This document shows, in pieces, positions 36,156 through 46,185 of a DNA stretch of 64,000 nt (position 1 is the first letter of the stretch; every line of letters begins with the position of its first letter). This DNA is from Burkholderiales bacterium (GTDB lineage: Bacteria > Pseudomonadota > Gammaproteobacteria > Burkholderiales > Burkholderiaceae_C). The notes under the pieces were generated by a model. That model made no database searches, had not been told where the DNA came from, and saw only the letters and a program-made list of their open reading frames with translations. The DNA lies in NCBI GenBank assembly GCA_016192425.1, contig JACPUE010000021.1, forward strand, positions 1 to 64,000, in the 5' to 3' direction. A program made the translations under genes and the position numbers.

Positions 36156-36749
36156 TCATCGATGCGTGGTACGCCGATGCTGCAGGCATCCTTCCATTCG
36201 ATGCACATCATTTCCTCCTTGAGTTTTGGTTCCTGCGTTCAAAAAATTCTGCAGCTGCTCAACATGCCGAATCCAGACGTCTCCTCTGGAAAGATCAAAA
36301 ATCACATTCCGGTGTCCATCGCCCGCTAAATGCTCTGCCGCCACACAAAAACCGTGTTGGTGAAGCAACTTGCGGGCTGCAGCAATGTTGCGTTGGCCAA
36401 TATCCATCGCCTTGATGATTTTTGCGTGAGGCCTGCGCATCACATACATCCTGCCGCCGCCAAAGAGCTTGGCAACGTAGTCTTGCGGACTGGTGTGAGT
36501 GGCTTTGAGCTCGCGCATGAACAGTGCCATGGCCTCATCTGCATAGCGACCGTCCAGGTGCCGCTGTGCACGTCCCTCCCGCTCGGGCAACATGATGTGG
36601 CATATACCTCCGATATGCAGTACCGGATGCCATAGCGTGATGGCCACGCAGGAACCGAGCAGCGTGCGAATCCTGGTGCCCGCCTCGCCGAAGTAAAAAT
36701 CTCCGGGCTGCAAAAACACGTCGATAGGCTCGGGACTGGCAAGGGGCAT
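36156..36749 (-). CDS. cheD: Chemoreceptor glutamine deamidase CheD
   Basis: The 197-residue enzyme deamidates receptor glutamines. The catalytic residues fit: TLLGSCVAITLWHP (Cys, about residue 34), GGICHIMLPER (His) and the Thr upstream. KLFGGGRMYV and IGQRNIAAARKLL are usual family segments. It starts one base after the cheR stop region, so the two are coupled. The C-terminal end past residue 175 (THR-rich, HRMEGCLQHRRTTHR) is longer than usual. Confidence 0.93.
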   Translation of the reverse strand: MPLASPEPIDVFLQPGDFYFGEAGTRIRTLLGSCVAITLWHPVLHIGGICHIMLPEREGRAQRHLDGRYADEAMALFMRELKATHTSPQDYVAKLFGGGRMYVMRRPHAKIIKAMDIGQRNIAAARKLLHQHGFCVAAEHLAGDGHRNVIFDLSRGDVWIRHVEQLQNFLNAGTKTQGGNDVHRMEGCLQHRRTTHR

Positions 36750-36750
36750 G

Positions 36751-37575
36751 TCAGTCTTTCCGGTAGACGGTCGGACGCTCTTGGCGCACGGCCGTGGTAA
36801 TTCCGTTCAGGCTTTCTGAATGGCCAATGAAAAGCCAGCCTTTGCGACGGATTTGTCCGACAACCCGGGCAACAATTTCACTTTTGGTGGCGGGGTCAAA
36901 ATAGATCAGTACGTTGCGAAGAAAAATAACATCAAATTCCCCGACGGACGTGAGGGATTCATTCAGGTTCATCTCGGAAAACTGCACCCGCGCACGAATC
37001 TCAGGTGCCACACGCAAGGTGCCGGCCCGGCTGCCAATACCGTGGAGAAAGTAGCGGCGCAGGTATTCGCGCGGTACTCCGTCGATGCGCTCCGTGCCAT
37101 AGATCCCCTGGCGGGCTCTTGCCAGCACCTGGCGGCTGATATCCGTGGCAAGAATTTCCCAGGGGCAGTCATTGCCCAGATGGTCCATCATGACCATTGC
37201 GAGACCATAGGCCTCTTCTCCCGATGAGCTCGCGGCACTCCACAGCCTTATAGGCCTTGAGCCAGCGGCTTGCACTTGAACGGTGGGCAAGATCGTGTCG
37301 GCCAGATACTCGAAATGCTTGGGTTCACGGAAAAAATACGTTTCGTGGGTTGTCAGCAGGTCGACCATGCGATGGAATTCGTCGCGGTCAACCCCTGAAG
37401 CGATCAACCGATAGTAATCACCAAAGCTGCGCATTCCGCGCTCTCGCACCCGTTTTGAAAGCCGCCCGCTGACCAGGTGCTTCTTGCTGTCACACAGATT
37501 GATGCCAGAAATTTTGTGCATCAGATCGCGGAATTGCTGAAACTCGCTGTCGCTGATCGCCAGTTCGGTGGACAT
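36751..37575 (-). CDS. cheR: Chemotaxis protein methyltransferase CheR
   Basis: The 274-residue enzyme methylates receptor glutamates with SAM. It has an N-terminal helical domain (FQQFRDLMHKISGINL) and a catalytic domain with RLWSAASSSGEEAYGLAM, ILATDISRQVLARARQGIY and FDVIFLRNVLIYFD. The start MSTELAISDSEF fits; an open frame to 37668 overlaps cheW and is not used. It lies 19 bases after cheW. Confidence 0.95.
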   Translation of the reverse strand: MSTELAISDSEFQQFRDLMHKISGINLCDSKKHLVSGRLSKRVRERGMRSFGDYYRLIASGVDRDEFHRMVDLLTTHETYFFREPKHFEYLADTILPTVQVQAAGSRPIRLWSAASSSGEEAYGLAMVMMDHLGNDCPWEILATDISRQVLARARQGIYGTERIDGVPREYLRRYFLHGIGSRAGTLRVAPEIRARVQFSEMNLNESLTSVGEFDVIFLRNVLIYFDPATKSEIVARVVGQIRRKGWLFIGHSESLNGITTAVRQERPTVYRKD

Positions 37576-37594
37576 CCAGACCTCCGGGGCCAGG

Positions 37595-38131
37595 TTACAT
37601 AGCGGCTTCGGCGGCCACATTTCCCAATGAGGCAAGTTCGTCCAGCGAGAACACGCGTGCCACATCAAGAATGATCACAAAACGCCCGTTGACGCGGCCC
37701 ATGCCCGCGATGAAGTCGGTACGAATCCGGGCGCCGAAAGCTGGCGTTGGCTCCACATCCTCTGCCGGAATTTCCATCACCTCGTTGACGGCATCGACCA
37801 TCACGCCGAGCGTCTGACTCGTTTCTTCCATGTGGACTTCGATGATGACGATGCAGGTACGCCTTGCCACAACGGATGGCCCGCGCCCAAATCGGGCGGA
37901 CAGATCAATCACGGGAACGACGGCGCCGCGCAGGTTGATCACGCCTCGAATGGTCGGGGGCATCATCGGCACCTCGGTCAAGGCGCCAAACTCGATGATC
38001 TCGCGGATTTGCAGAATTTCGATGGCAAAGACCTCTCCATTCAGAGTGAACGCAAGGTGCTGCCGACCACTGTTCGTCTCAGAATTCCCGGCCACGCCGC
38101 TGTGCGCAGTGCCCATACTTGTACGTGCCAT
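37595..38131 (-). CDS. cheW: Chemotaxis adaptor protein CheW
   Basis: The 178-residue adaptor couples CheA to receptors. The double SH3-like core runs from HLAFTLNGEVFAIEILQIREI to DVARVFSLDEL, with RGVINLRGAVVPVIDLSARFG, the receptor-binding loop, near residue 65. About 24 extra residues precede the core, and the start in that stretch is not certain. It follows the chemoreceptor gene by 12 bases and precedes cheR. Confidence 0.95.
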   Translation of the reverse strand: MARTSMGTAHSGVAGNSETNSGRQHLAFTLNGEVFAIEILQIREIIEFGALTEVPMMPPTIRGVINLRGAVVPVIDLSARFGRGPSVVARRTCIVIIEVHMEETSQTLGVMVDAVNEVMEIPAEDVEPTPAFGARIRTDFIAGMGRVNGRFVIILDVARVFSLDELASLGNVAAEAAM

Positions 38132-38143
38132 GGTGCCCTCCTG

Positions 38144-39799
38144 TCAGAGACGAACGTATTCTGGATCGTCGTCGTCTGGAATAGACTGGGTCACCGGCAG
38201 CATGGATCTTTTGACAAGGCTGCGCTTGGGTGCTGCAACCACCTTGCCTCGGGGGCTCTTGTTGACCAGGGCGGGTTTGCCGATGCTCTCGCCACTGACC
38301 TTGAACATGGCCATGAGGCTTTGCAACTGTTCGGCCTGTCCACTCATTTCCTCGGCAGTCGCCGACAGTTCTTCCGAGGCCGATGCATTCTGTTGCGTGG
38401 TCTGGCTGATCTGGCCCATGGCGGTGTTGATCTGGCCCGCACCTGTAGACTGTTCCTCGGAGGCCGCCGTGATCTCCTGAACGAGCTCAGCGGTTTTGCG
38501 GATCGACGGGACCATTTCCTCCAGAAGTGAGCCAGCTTTCTCCGCTGTTTTCACGCTGGTGGTCGCCAGTTCGCCAATTTCCTGCGCGGCCACCTGGCTG
38601 CGCTCGGCCAGTTTCCGCACCTCGGCGGCCACCACTGCAAAGCCCTTGCCATGCTCGCCTGCCCGCGCAGCCTCGATGGCCGCATTGAGCGCCAGCAGGT
38701 TGGTCTGGTAGGCAATGTCATCGACAATGCCGATCTTGTCGGCAATCGATTTCATGGCTTCCACCGTGGCGCGCACCGCCTGTCCACCATCGGTGGCATT
38801 GGCGGCAGATTTGCTTGCAATGCCGTCGGTCACCTTCGCGTTCTCGGTGTTCTGGGCGATCGAGGCCGACATCTGTTCGATGGAGGCCGTCGTCTCCTCC
38901 AGGCTGGCCGCCTGTTCAGAGGAGGCCTGGGCCAGCGATTGCGAAGTGGCACTGACCTGCTCCGAAGCCGCTGACAGCGAATCGGCGGCCGAGCGCACCT
39001 CTCCGATGGTCTGCGATAGCTTTTCGACCATGCCTTTGAGCGCAAACAGCAGGCTGCTCTGGTCGCCGTGCCGCAATTCCACTTGAACAGTCAGGTTGCC
39101 ATCGGCCACCTGCCGGGCTACGTCGGCTGCATAGTAGGGCTCGCCGCCCAACTGGCGGGACAGCCCGCGAATGATCAGGAGTGCGGCAATAACGGCCACG
39201 ATGAATGCAGCCACAACACTGATCTGCATGAGCGTGCGTGCGGCTTCGTAGATTGCATTGGCATCCTTCACCCCCTGGTCAAGCAGTTCGCCCTGAAACT
39301 TGGCCAGCGCATTGACGCTTGCCTGATAGCTTCGCAAAATGGGCCGCAACTCGTTGGTGAGGTAGGTCTTTGCGGCCTCGCTGTCGCCAGACTCGATCAG
39401 CGCAATCAGCTTGTCCTGCCCGGCAACATAGCGTTGGCGCCCCTCCAAGACCTGCTGCATCAGCTCTTTCCCTTTCGGGTTCTGGATGGCGTCCTTCAGC
39501 TTTTCGATGATGCCGCCCAGTGTCCGCCGGGTATCCAGGATGACTTCCTTCTGCTGCTGAATATCGTCTTTGGAACTGCTCAGCAGCATGTTGCGCAAAG
39601 CGATGGCGATACCATTGCTTCCCGCCACGATTTCATTGGCCATACTCACGCGTGGCCAACGCTCCTCGCCCACCTGGCGAAGCGATTCGTTCAGGTTCGC
39701 CATGCGCGTGATACCGATGGCCGACACGGCCAGCAAAAGCAAAACGACGAGACCAAACCCGAGCGCCAGTTTGGTTGCCACCTTCATGTTCTGGAACAT
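38144..39799 (-). CDS. Methyl-accepting chemotaxis protein
   Basis: The 551-residue chemoreceptor has a membrane helix at residues 8-30, a periplasmic four-helix-bundle sensor domain (about 31-190, [21 protein letters not shown]), a second helix ([19 protein letters not shown]) and HAMP. The signalling hairpin tip reads [31 protein letters not shown]. The start [14 protein letters not shown] is set by GGAGGT upstream. The C terminus is basic then acidic ([10 protein letters not shown]), not the CheR-binding pentapeptide of E. coli receptors. The ligand is unknown. Confidence 0.93.
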   Translation of the reverse strand: MFQNMKVATKLALGFGLVVLLLLAVSAIGITRMANLNESLRQVGEERWPRVSMANEIVAGSNGIAIALRNMLLSSSKDDIQQQKEVILDTRRTLGGIIEKLKDAIQNPKGKELMQQVLEGRQRYVAGQDKLIALIESGDSEAAKTYLTNELRPILRSYQASVNALAKFQGELLDQGVKDANAIYEAARTLMQISVVAAFIVAVIAALLIIRGLSRQLGGEPYYAADVARQVADGNLTVQVELRHGDQSSLLFALKGMVEKLSQTIGEVRSAADSLSAASEQVSATSQSLAQASSEQAASLEETTASIEQMSASIAQNTENAKVTDGIASKSAANATDGGQAVRATVEAMKSIADKIGIVDDIAYQTNLLALNAAIEAARAGEHGKGFAVVAAEVRKLAERSQVAAQEIGELATTSVKTAEKAGSLLEEMVPSIRKTAELVQEITAASEEQSTGAGQINTAMGQISQTTQQNASASEELSATAEEMSGQAEQLQSLMAMFKVSGESIGKPALVNKSPRGKVVAAPKRSLVKRSMLPVTQSIPDDDDPEYVRL

Positions 39800-39838
39800 T
39801 CTGAGTACCTCCGGATTTGCTTCTGAGAACACACAATG

Positions 39839-42013
39839 TCAACCGAAAGAAGCCGTCGGTTGGCTTTTCGACAACGATGCCACTGCGCCATGAACCAGTT
39901 GTGCAACGTCGAGAATCAAGGCCACCTCACCACTGCCAAGAATGGTCGAGCCTGAAATGCCCCCAATTCCGGCAAAGAGCCGCCCCAGGGGCTTGATCAC
40001 CGTCTGGCATTCGCCAAAAAGCCGATCGACCACAATGCCCGCTGTGCGCCCCGAAAACCGCACAACGACGATGTTCTGCCGTGGCGGAGCCGTTCCCTCA
40101 ACGGTGAATATTCGACGCAGCCGCAGGAAAGGCAGCACTTCACCGCGCAGATTGAGGTAATCGGTGCGGTCGGAGTCTGCAGGTAGCTCGATGCACTCGA
40201 CAACGGAGTCCAGCGGCAGGATGAACGTCGATGATCCAACCCCTACCTGAAAGCCATCGATGATGGCCAGTGTCAGCGGAAGGCAAATCCGGATGGTTGT
40301 ACCTGCACCCAGGGTGCTTTCGATGTCGAGCGTGCCGCGCAGCGCCTCTACGCTGCTTCGCACCACATCCATGCCTACGCCGCGGCCAGACAGGTTGGTG
40401 ACCTGCTCGGCTGTCGAAAAACCGGGTTCGAGGATCAGGCGGTAGATGTCGGCAGGTGCGAGGTTTGCATCGGCCGATACCATTCCTTTTTCAACAGCCT
40501 TGCGGAAGATGCGCTCGCTATTGAGGCCGCTGCCGTCGTCGGCCACCTCGATGACGATGCTGCCAGACTCATGGTATGCGGTGAGCGATACCGTGCCGCG
40601 CGCAGGCTTGCCTGCAGCAGTGCGCAGTTCGGGCGATTCAATGCCGTGGTCCATGCTGTTGCGCACAAGGTGCATCAGCGGGTCGCCGATCTTTTCGATC
40701 ATTGACTTGTCCAACTCAGCCTCGGCACCGCTGATCTTGAGCTCAATGTCTTTGCCCAGCTCCTTGGCCACATCGCGGACGACGCGCGGGAAACGGCTGA
40801 ACACCTCGCCGATGGGCGTCATGCGAAGGCGCAGAGCGGTATCGCGCACATCTTCCACCAGGCGCAGCAAATTGGACGCCGCTTCCTGCAACTCCCGATT
40901 GCGCGCGCGCTGTGCCTGGATTTGGGTGGCGGCGCCCGCAATCACCAGTTCACCCACCTGGTCAATGAGTGCATCCAGGCGATCCGCTGGCACCTTCACG
41001 CTCTTGGCCACAAGCGCGCGCGCCTCTTCCATTTTCTTTTGCTTGGCAAGGGCCGCGTCAACCACCACCGGCGCAACGACCCCCTGCGCCACGAGAACTT
41101 CACCGACTTTTTTGTTGCCTCCCAATGCGCTTTGCTCACAGAGCGCGTATACCAGCTCTTCGTTCGTGATCGTGCCGCATGCAACCAGCAATTCGCCTAC
41201 CTTGGTTTTATCTTCCTCGAGCGATTCAATCAATGTAATGAATTCACTGGTCTTGCTGTTTGGGGGAAGAATCGCTATTTTTGCCATGCTGCTGACGAAC
41301 TCGAAAACGTTTGCGATTTCTGATTTCGTCGCATTGCTTCTGAATGAAATTTCAAAACCAAGAAAGCACTGCTCTGGATCGAGTACGGAAAATTCCGGAA
41401 TGGCATCAGACACCGTTTCGACATGGACGATTTCACCCAGTGTCTTGAGGAAATTGATCATCGAGAGTGGATCGAAGCCGTACCGCAGAATCTCTGTTTC
41501 AAAGCGCAAAGAGATATGCCAGCAATGATGACTTGCCGGACTGTCTGTGGTGGCCGGTACCGGCCCCAGGGAGGGGATGGATGCAATAGCCGACCCGCTG
41601 GGTTCGGGTTCTTTCTGCCCGGATACCTTGCCGCCCCACACCTGCATGCGTGAAATGAGCCCGCTCTCCGTTTGTGAATTCACGGTTCCACCGCTGGAGA
41701 CCGCATCCAGGAGGCAGGCCGTATGATCGCGGGTTTCCAACAGAAGACCAATCAATTCGGACGACAGTGCAAAATCTCCGTGCCGCAGTCGATCCAGGAT
41801 CGTTTCCACCTCATGGGTGAAGTGGACAACAGAATCCAACCCAAACATGCCTGCAGAGCCCTTGATGGTGTGCGCGCAGCGAAAGAGGGCATTCATCTGT
41901 TCACTATCGAAAGCCTCCTGCTCAGCAGAGAGCAGAATTCTTTCCATCTCGGTGAGAAGCTCGCGGCTTTCATCAAAGAAAGTCGTCAACGCCTGCGACA
42001 TATCGATTGTCAT
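39839..42013 (-). CDS. cheA: Chemotaxis histidine kinase CheA
   Basis: The 724-residue kinase has an HPt domain with phospho-His in CAHTIKGSAGMF (about residue 48) and a P2-like domain (WHISLRFETEILRYGFDP). Two tandem repeats (about 271-294 and 302-325, KVGELLVACG / KVGEVLVAQG) recall the MshEN motif. Then come a dimerisation helix, the GHKL kinase domain (HLVRNSMDHGIE, DDGSGL, GRGVGMDVVRS) and a CheW-like end. The ATG at 42013 lies two bases after the STAS gene stop; a TTG two codons upstream is possible. It phosphorylates the CheY and CheB of this operon. Confidence 0.94.
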   Translation of the reverse strand: MTIDMSQALTTFFDESRELLTEMERILLSAEQEAFDSEQMNALFRCAHTIKGSAGMFGLDSVVHFTHEVETILDRLRHGDFALSSELIGLLLETRDHTACLLDAVSSGGTVNSQTESGLISRMQVWGGKVSGQKEPEPSGSAIASIPSLGPVPATTDSPASHHCWHISLRFETEILRYGFDPLSMINFLKTLGEIVHVETVSDAIPEFSVLDPEQCFLGFEISFRSNATKSEIANVFEFVSSMAKIAILPPNSKTSEFITLIESLEEDKTKVGELLVACGTITNEELVYALCEQSALGGNKKVGEVLVAQGVVAPVVVDAALAKQKKMEEARALVAKSVKVPADRLDALIDQVGELVIAGAATQIQAQRARNRELQEAASNLLRLVEDVRDTALRLRMTPIGEVFSRFPRVVRDVAKELGKDIELKISGAEAELDKSMIEKIGDPLMHLVRNSMDHGIESPELRTAAGKPARGTVSLTAYHESGSIVIEVADDGSGLNSERIFRKAVEKGMVSADANLAPADIYRLILEPGFSTAEQVTNLSGRGVGMDVVRSSVEALRGTLDIESTLGAGTTIRICLPLTLAIIDGFQVGVGSSTFILPLDSVVECIELPADSDRTDYLNLRGEVLPFLRLRRIFTVEGTAPPRQNIVVVRFSGRTAGIVVDRLFGECQTVIKPLGRLFAGIGGISGSTILGSGEVALILDVAQLVHGAVASLSKSQPTASFG

Positions 42014-42015
42014 TT

Positions 42016-42336
42016 TCAACCTCTAGTAGCAGCACTTGGGTCTGCGGCAGAGAGTCCAAGCTGCGGGCCTGTATTTGCCAGCCTCAGGATTTGAAGAACT
42101 GCTTCTGAGTGGTTGATGAATAGAACCCTTTTGTCTCCAAGTCGCTTGGCTGCCAGCAATAATTGCAGGCCAGCGGTGTCTAATTCTTCAACATTGCGAA
42201 GATCCAGCACCACATTTTCTTTTTGCTCCAGAGCGGCGCTTAGCGTTGCTTTGATTTCCGCTACCGTCGAAATGGTGAGCTCGCCATCAATAGATATTTG
42301 GTGTTCGTCCATGATTTCTGTGTTTTGAGTCGTCAT
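42016..42336 (-). CDS. STAS-domain protein in the chemotaxis operon
   Basis: The 106-residue single-domain protein has the STAS fold of anti-sigma-factor antagonists: ISIDGELTISTVAEIKATL then NVVLDLRNVEELDTAGLQLLL, with Thr in the loop DTAG where SpoIIAA-type proteins have the phosphorylated Ser. STAS proteins occur in some chemosensory operons as partners of non-flagellar outputs. The partner kinase or sigma-factor regulator is not in the window. It lies between cheY and cheA. Confidence 0.88.
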   Translation of the reverse strand: MTTQNTEIMDEHQISIDGELTISTVAEIKATLSAALEQKENVVLDLRNVEELDTAGLQLLLAAKRLGDKRVLFINHSEAVLQILRLANTGPQLGLSAADPSAATRG

Positions 42337-42347
42337 GGCACCAATTC

Positions 42348-42713
42348 CTACATTACCAGCTTGGAGACCGCGGCAAGCATTTGTTGCGGCATGAAGGGTT
42401 TTACCACCCAGGCGCGCGCCCCAGCACTTTTCCCTGCCATCTTTTTCTCCTCGCCGGACTCAGTGGTCAACATGATGACTGGCGTGAATTTATAGCTGGC
42501 GTTCTTTTTCATTTCACACACAAAACTCAGGCCGTCCATATTGGGCATATTGACGTCCGATATCACAAGGTGCACTTTCTGTCCGCTGAGTTTTCCCAAT
42601 GCATCCTTGCCATCGCAGGCCTCAATAACGGTGTATCCAGCGCCCCGAAGCGTCATCGACACTACTTGTCGAAGGGAGGCTGAGTCATCAACGATCATGA
42701 TTGTTTTTGACAT
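42348..42713 (-). CDS. cheY: CheY-type response regulator
   Basis: The 121-residue single receiver domain has the acidic pair in IMIVDDSASLRQV, phospho-Asp in LVISDVNMPNMDG (about residue 54), Thr in IMLTTESGEE and Lys in WVVKPFMPQQM. It has no output domain, so it is CheY-like and may bind the flagellar switch or another effector. It follows the large receptor-like gene by 12 bases. Confidence 0.93.
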   Translation of the reverse strand: MSKTIMIVDDSASLRQVVSMTLRGAGYTVIEACDGKDALGKLSGQKVHLVISDVNMPNMDGLSFVCEMKKNASYKFTPVIMLTTESGEEKKMAGKSAGARAWVVKPFMPQQMLAAVSKLVM

Positions 42714-42725
42714 GGCGGTTGGCTC

Positions 42726-43907
42726 CTAAAAGAAAGTGATTTCTCGTGGCGTTTCTGCTTCGCCCGCATTGAGCGTCTGCTGCTCCAGCGTGGTGTAGGT
42801 GGCCTCCAGCTCGCGAATCCACCGCTCCACATCGATGGGAGATGGTGTGGGGCCGTCCATGCCAAATTCGTCGCCCGCTATCAATGCGATCAGTCGTTCC
42901 ATATCTCCGCGCACTGCGGTCAATATCTGGCTCACACGATCCTGAAACTGGAGGTGCACAATGGCCTCCTCCACCTGGTTTTTTACGACCGAGCCATCCT
43001 CTTCAAAGCGATTGGACGTTTCCACCAGCGCCGAGAGAGTTTGGTTAAAACGCGACAAGACGCTGTTGATCGCGGCCTCGGAGTTGTCGACGAGCAACCG
43101 GTCGCTTTGCGACATTTGATTTGCGGCCGCCAGGGCTTTTTTCATGGTGGCATCTGCCGTTTCAACCTTCTCTCGGATGCTCTGCCCCGTCTTGGCGGAA
43201 AGACCCGACAGCGTTCGGACCTCTCCGGCGACGACGGCGAAGCCCCTCCCTGCAGGGCCTGCCCTGGCTGCCTCGATGGCTGCATTCAGCGCCAGCAGAT
43301 TGGTCTGCCGCGCAATGACGCCAACCTCCTCGGCCATCTGCTTCAGTTCATTTGTCAGCTTCGAAAGGCTGGTGACGCTGTCCCATAGGCTCTGCTTTTC
43401 ATCCAGCGCAGCTTTCAGTGCGCCGATGATCGAAGCCAATTCCTTTTTGGCATCCTCAATCACCCCAAGGACGCCCTGATCGCCTGCCGTGGCGGCCTGC
43501 GATGCCTCCAGCGCGTCTCTGAGCCGAGACTGGATTTCGTCAAACTCAGCAGCCAGTGCCGTCGTGGCCTTCTCTGTGTGGATTCGGGTCATGTCCACGT
43601 GGCCCGACCAACGCGCGGAGGTTTCGGAGATCAGCTGCCTCAGGCTTTGTGTGTAGTCCTGCAGGGCTTTGGTGCGATCGGGCGAACGCTGGAGCGGGCC
43701 AGAGGCTTGCGTCCGCCCCGCAAACAGGCTGGCCGAGATGCCGACCGCAAGAATGGCGGCAGCAGATGCCCAGGCCACAGGCCCATTGGCAAGCACCAGC
43801 AGTAGAAGTGCAGCCATGCCGCCAACCCAGGCGGCTGAGAAATTGGCCCCGTGTCTGGGCGTCGCCTTGGGTTGCTCTGAATCTCTGTCTGTCAGCAATG
43901 CTTCCAT
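42726..43907 (-). CDS. Methyl-accepting chemotaxis-like protein without periplasmic sensor
   Basis: The 393-residue protein has two closely spaced N-terminal membrane helices (about 28-62, [22 protein letters not shown]) with almost no loop between them, so no external sensor domain. A coiled-coil region and the receptor tip [34 protein letters not shown] (about 199-232) follow, then a C-terminal helical extension. It heads the che operon. It may sense an internal or membrane signal, or act as a scaffold. The start follows from position; there is no strong ribosome site. Confidence 0.87.
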   Translation of the reverse strand: MEALLTDRDSEQPKATPRHGANFSAAWVGGMAALLLLVLANGPVAWASAAAILAVGISASLFAGRTQASGPLQRSPDRTKALQDYTQSLRQLISETSARWSGHVDMTRIHTEKATTALAAEFDEIQSRLRDALEASQAATAGDQGVLGVIEDAKKELASIIGALKAALDEKQSLWDSVTSLSKLTNELKQMAEEVGVIARQTNLLALNAAIEAARAGPAGRGFAVVAGEVRTLSGLSAKTGQSIREKVETADATMKKALAAANQMSQSDRLLVDNSEAAINSVLSRFNQTLSALVETSNRFEEDGSVVKNQVEEAIVHLQFQDRVSQILTAVRGDMERLIALIAGDEFGMDGPTPSPIDVERWIRELEATYTTLEQQTLNAGEAETPREITFF

Positions 43908-43998
43908 GACGGGTTCCCTTCAGGCAGGCCGCTGAGCAAGGTGCGTCTTGCGGCGAGACGAGTCAGTCTAGAAACAAGAAGATAACTTGTTACTAGGG

Positions 43999-44012
43999 AA
44001 TACACGTGTATT
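43999..44012. promoter_or_regulatory. 14-bp perfect palindrome in the che/pyrF divergent gap
   Basis: aatacacgtgtatt is a perfect palindrome about 90 bases upstream of the first che gene and 172 upstream of pyrF. It could be an operator for the che promoter. The rest of the 276-base gap shows no gene or other clear site. Confidence 0.4.
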
Positions 44013-44183
44013 TATGAAGCAGTATCGGCGAAGGGTGGATCGAAGTCCACAGGTTGCCTTCGAATGGGCATAGTGGTGATGCTGTATGGCAGCATGTGGA
44101 ATCCGCTCTGTCCTGATTTCTCTGCGACACCGGCACCGGGCCCGGGGAAGCACGCTCTTCGGCACTGAATAGAATTCCCCTCC

Positions 44184-45014
44184 ATGACCTTCCTCGACAT
44201 GCTGCACGACGCGGCCACGCGCAACCAGTCCATGCTTTGCGTGGGCCTGGATCCTGAACCCACGCGCTTTCCCGCAGGCATGCAGGGCGATGCGCACAAG
44301 ATCTATGACTTCTGCGCCGCCATCGTGGACGCCACGGCCGATCTGGTGTGCGCTTTCAAGCCGCAGATTGCCTACTTCGCCGCACACGGCGCGGAAGACC
44401 AGTTGGAGCGCCTGATGCAGCACCTGCGCGCCAACGCGCCGCATGTGCCCGTGATCCTGGACGCCAAGCGCGGCGACATCGGCTCCACGGCCGAGCAGTA
44501 CGCGCGCGAGGCCTTCGAGCGCTACGGCGCCGATGCGGTCACGCTCTCGCCCTTCATGGGCTTTGATTCGGTCGAGCCCTACCTGCGCTACCCCGGCAAG
44601 GGCGCCTTCCTGCTGTGCCGCACGTCCAACCCCGGCGGCGACGACTTCCAGAACCAGCGCCTGGCCAGCGTGGACGGCCAGCCGCTGCTGTACGAGCACA
44701 TCGCGCGCCTGGCGCAGGGCCCGTGGAACAAGAACGGCCAGCTTGGCCTCGTGGTGGGCGCCACCTACCCGGCCGAGATCGAGCGCGTGCGCGCCATCGC
44801 GCCGCAGGTGCCGCTGCTGATTCCCGGCGTGGGCGCCCAGGGCGGCGACGCCGCCGCCACGGTGCGTGCGGGCTGGCGGCAGGACGGGCCGATCATTGTC
44901 AACTCCTCGCGTGCCATCCTCTACGCCAGCAGCGGCGCGGACTTCGCCGCCGCCGCGCGGCACGAGGCGCAGCGCACGCGCAACCTGCTGCAGGCCGCGA
45001 TCCCCCTGCCGTGA
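44184..45014 (+). CDS. pyrF: Orotidine 5'-phosphate decarboxylase
   Basis: The 276-residue enzyme makes UMP in the last step of pyrimidine synthesis. It is of the longer type-2 group, with [25 protein letters not shown] and the catalytic [18 protein letters not shown] (Lys-Asp pair, about residues 91-108), then [13 protein letters not shown] and [12 protein letters not shown]. It is divergent from the che operon and converges with the FAD oxidoreductase gene, 22 bases apart. Confidence 0.97.
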   Translation: MTFLDMLHDAATRNQSMLCVGLDPEPTRFPAGMQGDAHKIYDFCAAIVDATADLVCAFKPQIAYFAAHGAEDQLERLMQHLRANAPHVPVILDAKRGDIGSTAEQYAREAFERYGADAVTLSPFMGFDSVEPYLRYPGKGAFLLCRTSNPGGDDFQNQRLASVDGQPLLYEHIARLAQGPWNKNGQLGLVVGATYPAEIERVRAIAPQVPLLIPGVGAQGGDAAATVRAGWRQDGPIIVNSSRAILYASSGADFAAAARHEAQRTRNLLQAAIPLP

Positions 45015-45036
45015 AGCGCGAGCAGCTCCTGAATTG

Positions 45037-46164
45037 CTAGCGCAAGCGCCGGGGTGACAGCCCCTCGGCATCCACGCCCTCGGCCACCAGCAACGCGTCC
45101 AGCGGCTCGCCCAGCAGCAGGTTGCGCGCCAGCAGTGCGTAGCCCGGCGCGCTCTGGATGCCGTAGCCGCCCTGCGCGGCCACCCAGAACAGGCCTTCGA
45201 CCTGGCCGTCCCAGCCGATCACCATATCGCCGTCGGGCACGAAGGAGCGCAGCCCGGCCCAGGTGTGCGAGGGGCGGCGGATCTGTAGCGTCGTCATCTG
45301 CTCGATGTGCCAGATGCCTGTGGCCACATCGATCTCCTCGGGCACCACGTCGTGCGGGTGCGTGGGGTCGGCGTTGGCGGGCGAGCCCAGCAGCTGGCGC
45401 GCGTCGGGCTTGATGTAGAAGCTCTCGTCCACGGCGATGATGGCGGGCAGCGAGGGCAGGTCCAGCCCCTCGGGCGCGGGGAAGGTGAAGGCCGTGCGGC
45501 GGCAGGGCGTGAGGGCTATGGGCGCGGCGCCCGCCAGCTGGCCCACCACGTCGGCCCAGGCGCCTGCGGCATTCACCACGGTGCGCGCCTGCACGCTGCT
45601 GCCGTCCTGCAGCTGCACGGTCCACAGGCCGTTGCCGCGCGTGAGCGCCGTGACCTCGGCGCTCATGCGCACGGTGCCGCCGCGCTGGCGCAGGCCGTGC
45701 AGGTAGCCCTGGTGCAGGCCGTTCACGTCGATGTCGGCTGCGCCCGATTCACTCAGCCCGCCGCCCAGCGCCTCCATGCGCAGGCAGGGCGCGCGTTCGA
45801 CCAATTCAGCAGGGGTCAGGCGGCGCAGGCTGGGCGAATGCGTGTGCAGCTCCTGCCAGGTGGTTTCCAGCAGGTCCATCTGGTCCGGCCCGGCGATGTA
45901 GAGCACGCCGCGCGGCGAGAGGATGGGGCTGTCGGTAAAGCCCGGTGGCGGCTGGTCGAGGAAGGCGCGGCTGGCGCGCGTGAGCGCGCGGATGCGCGGC
46001 GTGCCGTAGGTCTCCATGTAGAGCGCGGCCGAGCGTCCCGTGGTGTGGTAGCCGGGCTGGGCTTCGCGCTCCAGCAGCAGCACGCGGGAGGTGTCGGCAA
46101 GCTGCCAGGCCACGCTGGCGCCAGCGATGCCTGCGCCGATGATGGCGAAATCGTAGGGTTCCAT
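45037..46164 (-). CDS. FAD-dependent oxidoreductase, D-amino acid oxidase/DadA-like
   Basis: The 375-residue protein begins DFAIIGAGIAGASVAWQLAD (Rossmann FAD motif) and has the usual DAO-fold segments TVVNAAGAWADVVGQLAG and WAGLRSFVPDGDMVIGWDG near the end. It probably oxidises an amine or amino acid. It lies 21 bases downstream of dsdA on the same strand, so a role in using D-serine or a related D-amino acid is possible. The exact substrate cannot be read from the sequence. Confidence 0.88.
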   Translation of the reverse strand: MEPYDFAIIGAGIAGASVAWQLADTSRVLLLEREAQPGYHTTGRSAALYMETYGTPRIRALTRASRAFLDQPPPGFTDSPILSPRGVLYIAGPDQMDLLETTWQELHTHSPSLRRLTPAELVERAPCLRMEALGGGLSESGAADIDVNGLHQGYLHGLRQRGGTVRMSAEVTALTRGNGLWTVQLQDGSSVQARTVVNAAGAWADVVGQLAGAAPIALTPCRRTAFTFPAPEGLDLPSLPAIIAVDESFYIKPDARQLLGSPANADPTHPHDVVPEEIDVATGIWHIEQMTTLQIRRPSHTWAGLRSFVPDGDMVIGWDGQVEGLFWVAAQGGYGIQSAPGYALLARNLLLGEPLDALLVAEGVDAEGLSPRRLR

Positions 46165-46185
46165 GGGGCGGCTCCTGTGGTGCGG

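Noticed and set aside
44025-44032. Sequence like a sigma-28 -10 box (gccgatac) on the minus strand before the che operon
   Set aside because: No taaa-type -35 lies at the proper distance, so I do not call a flagellar promoter.
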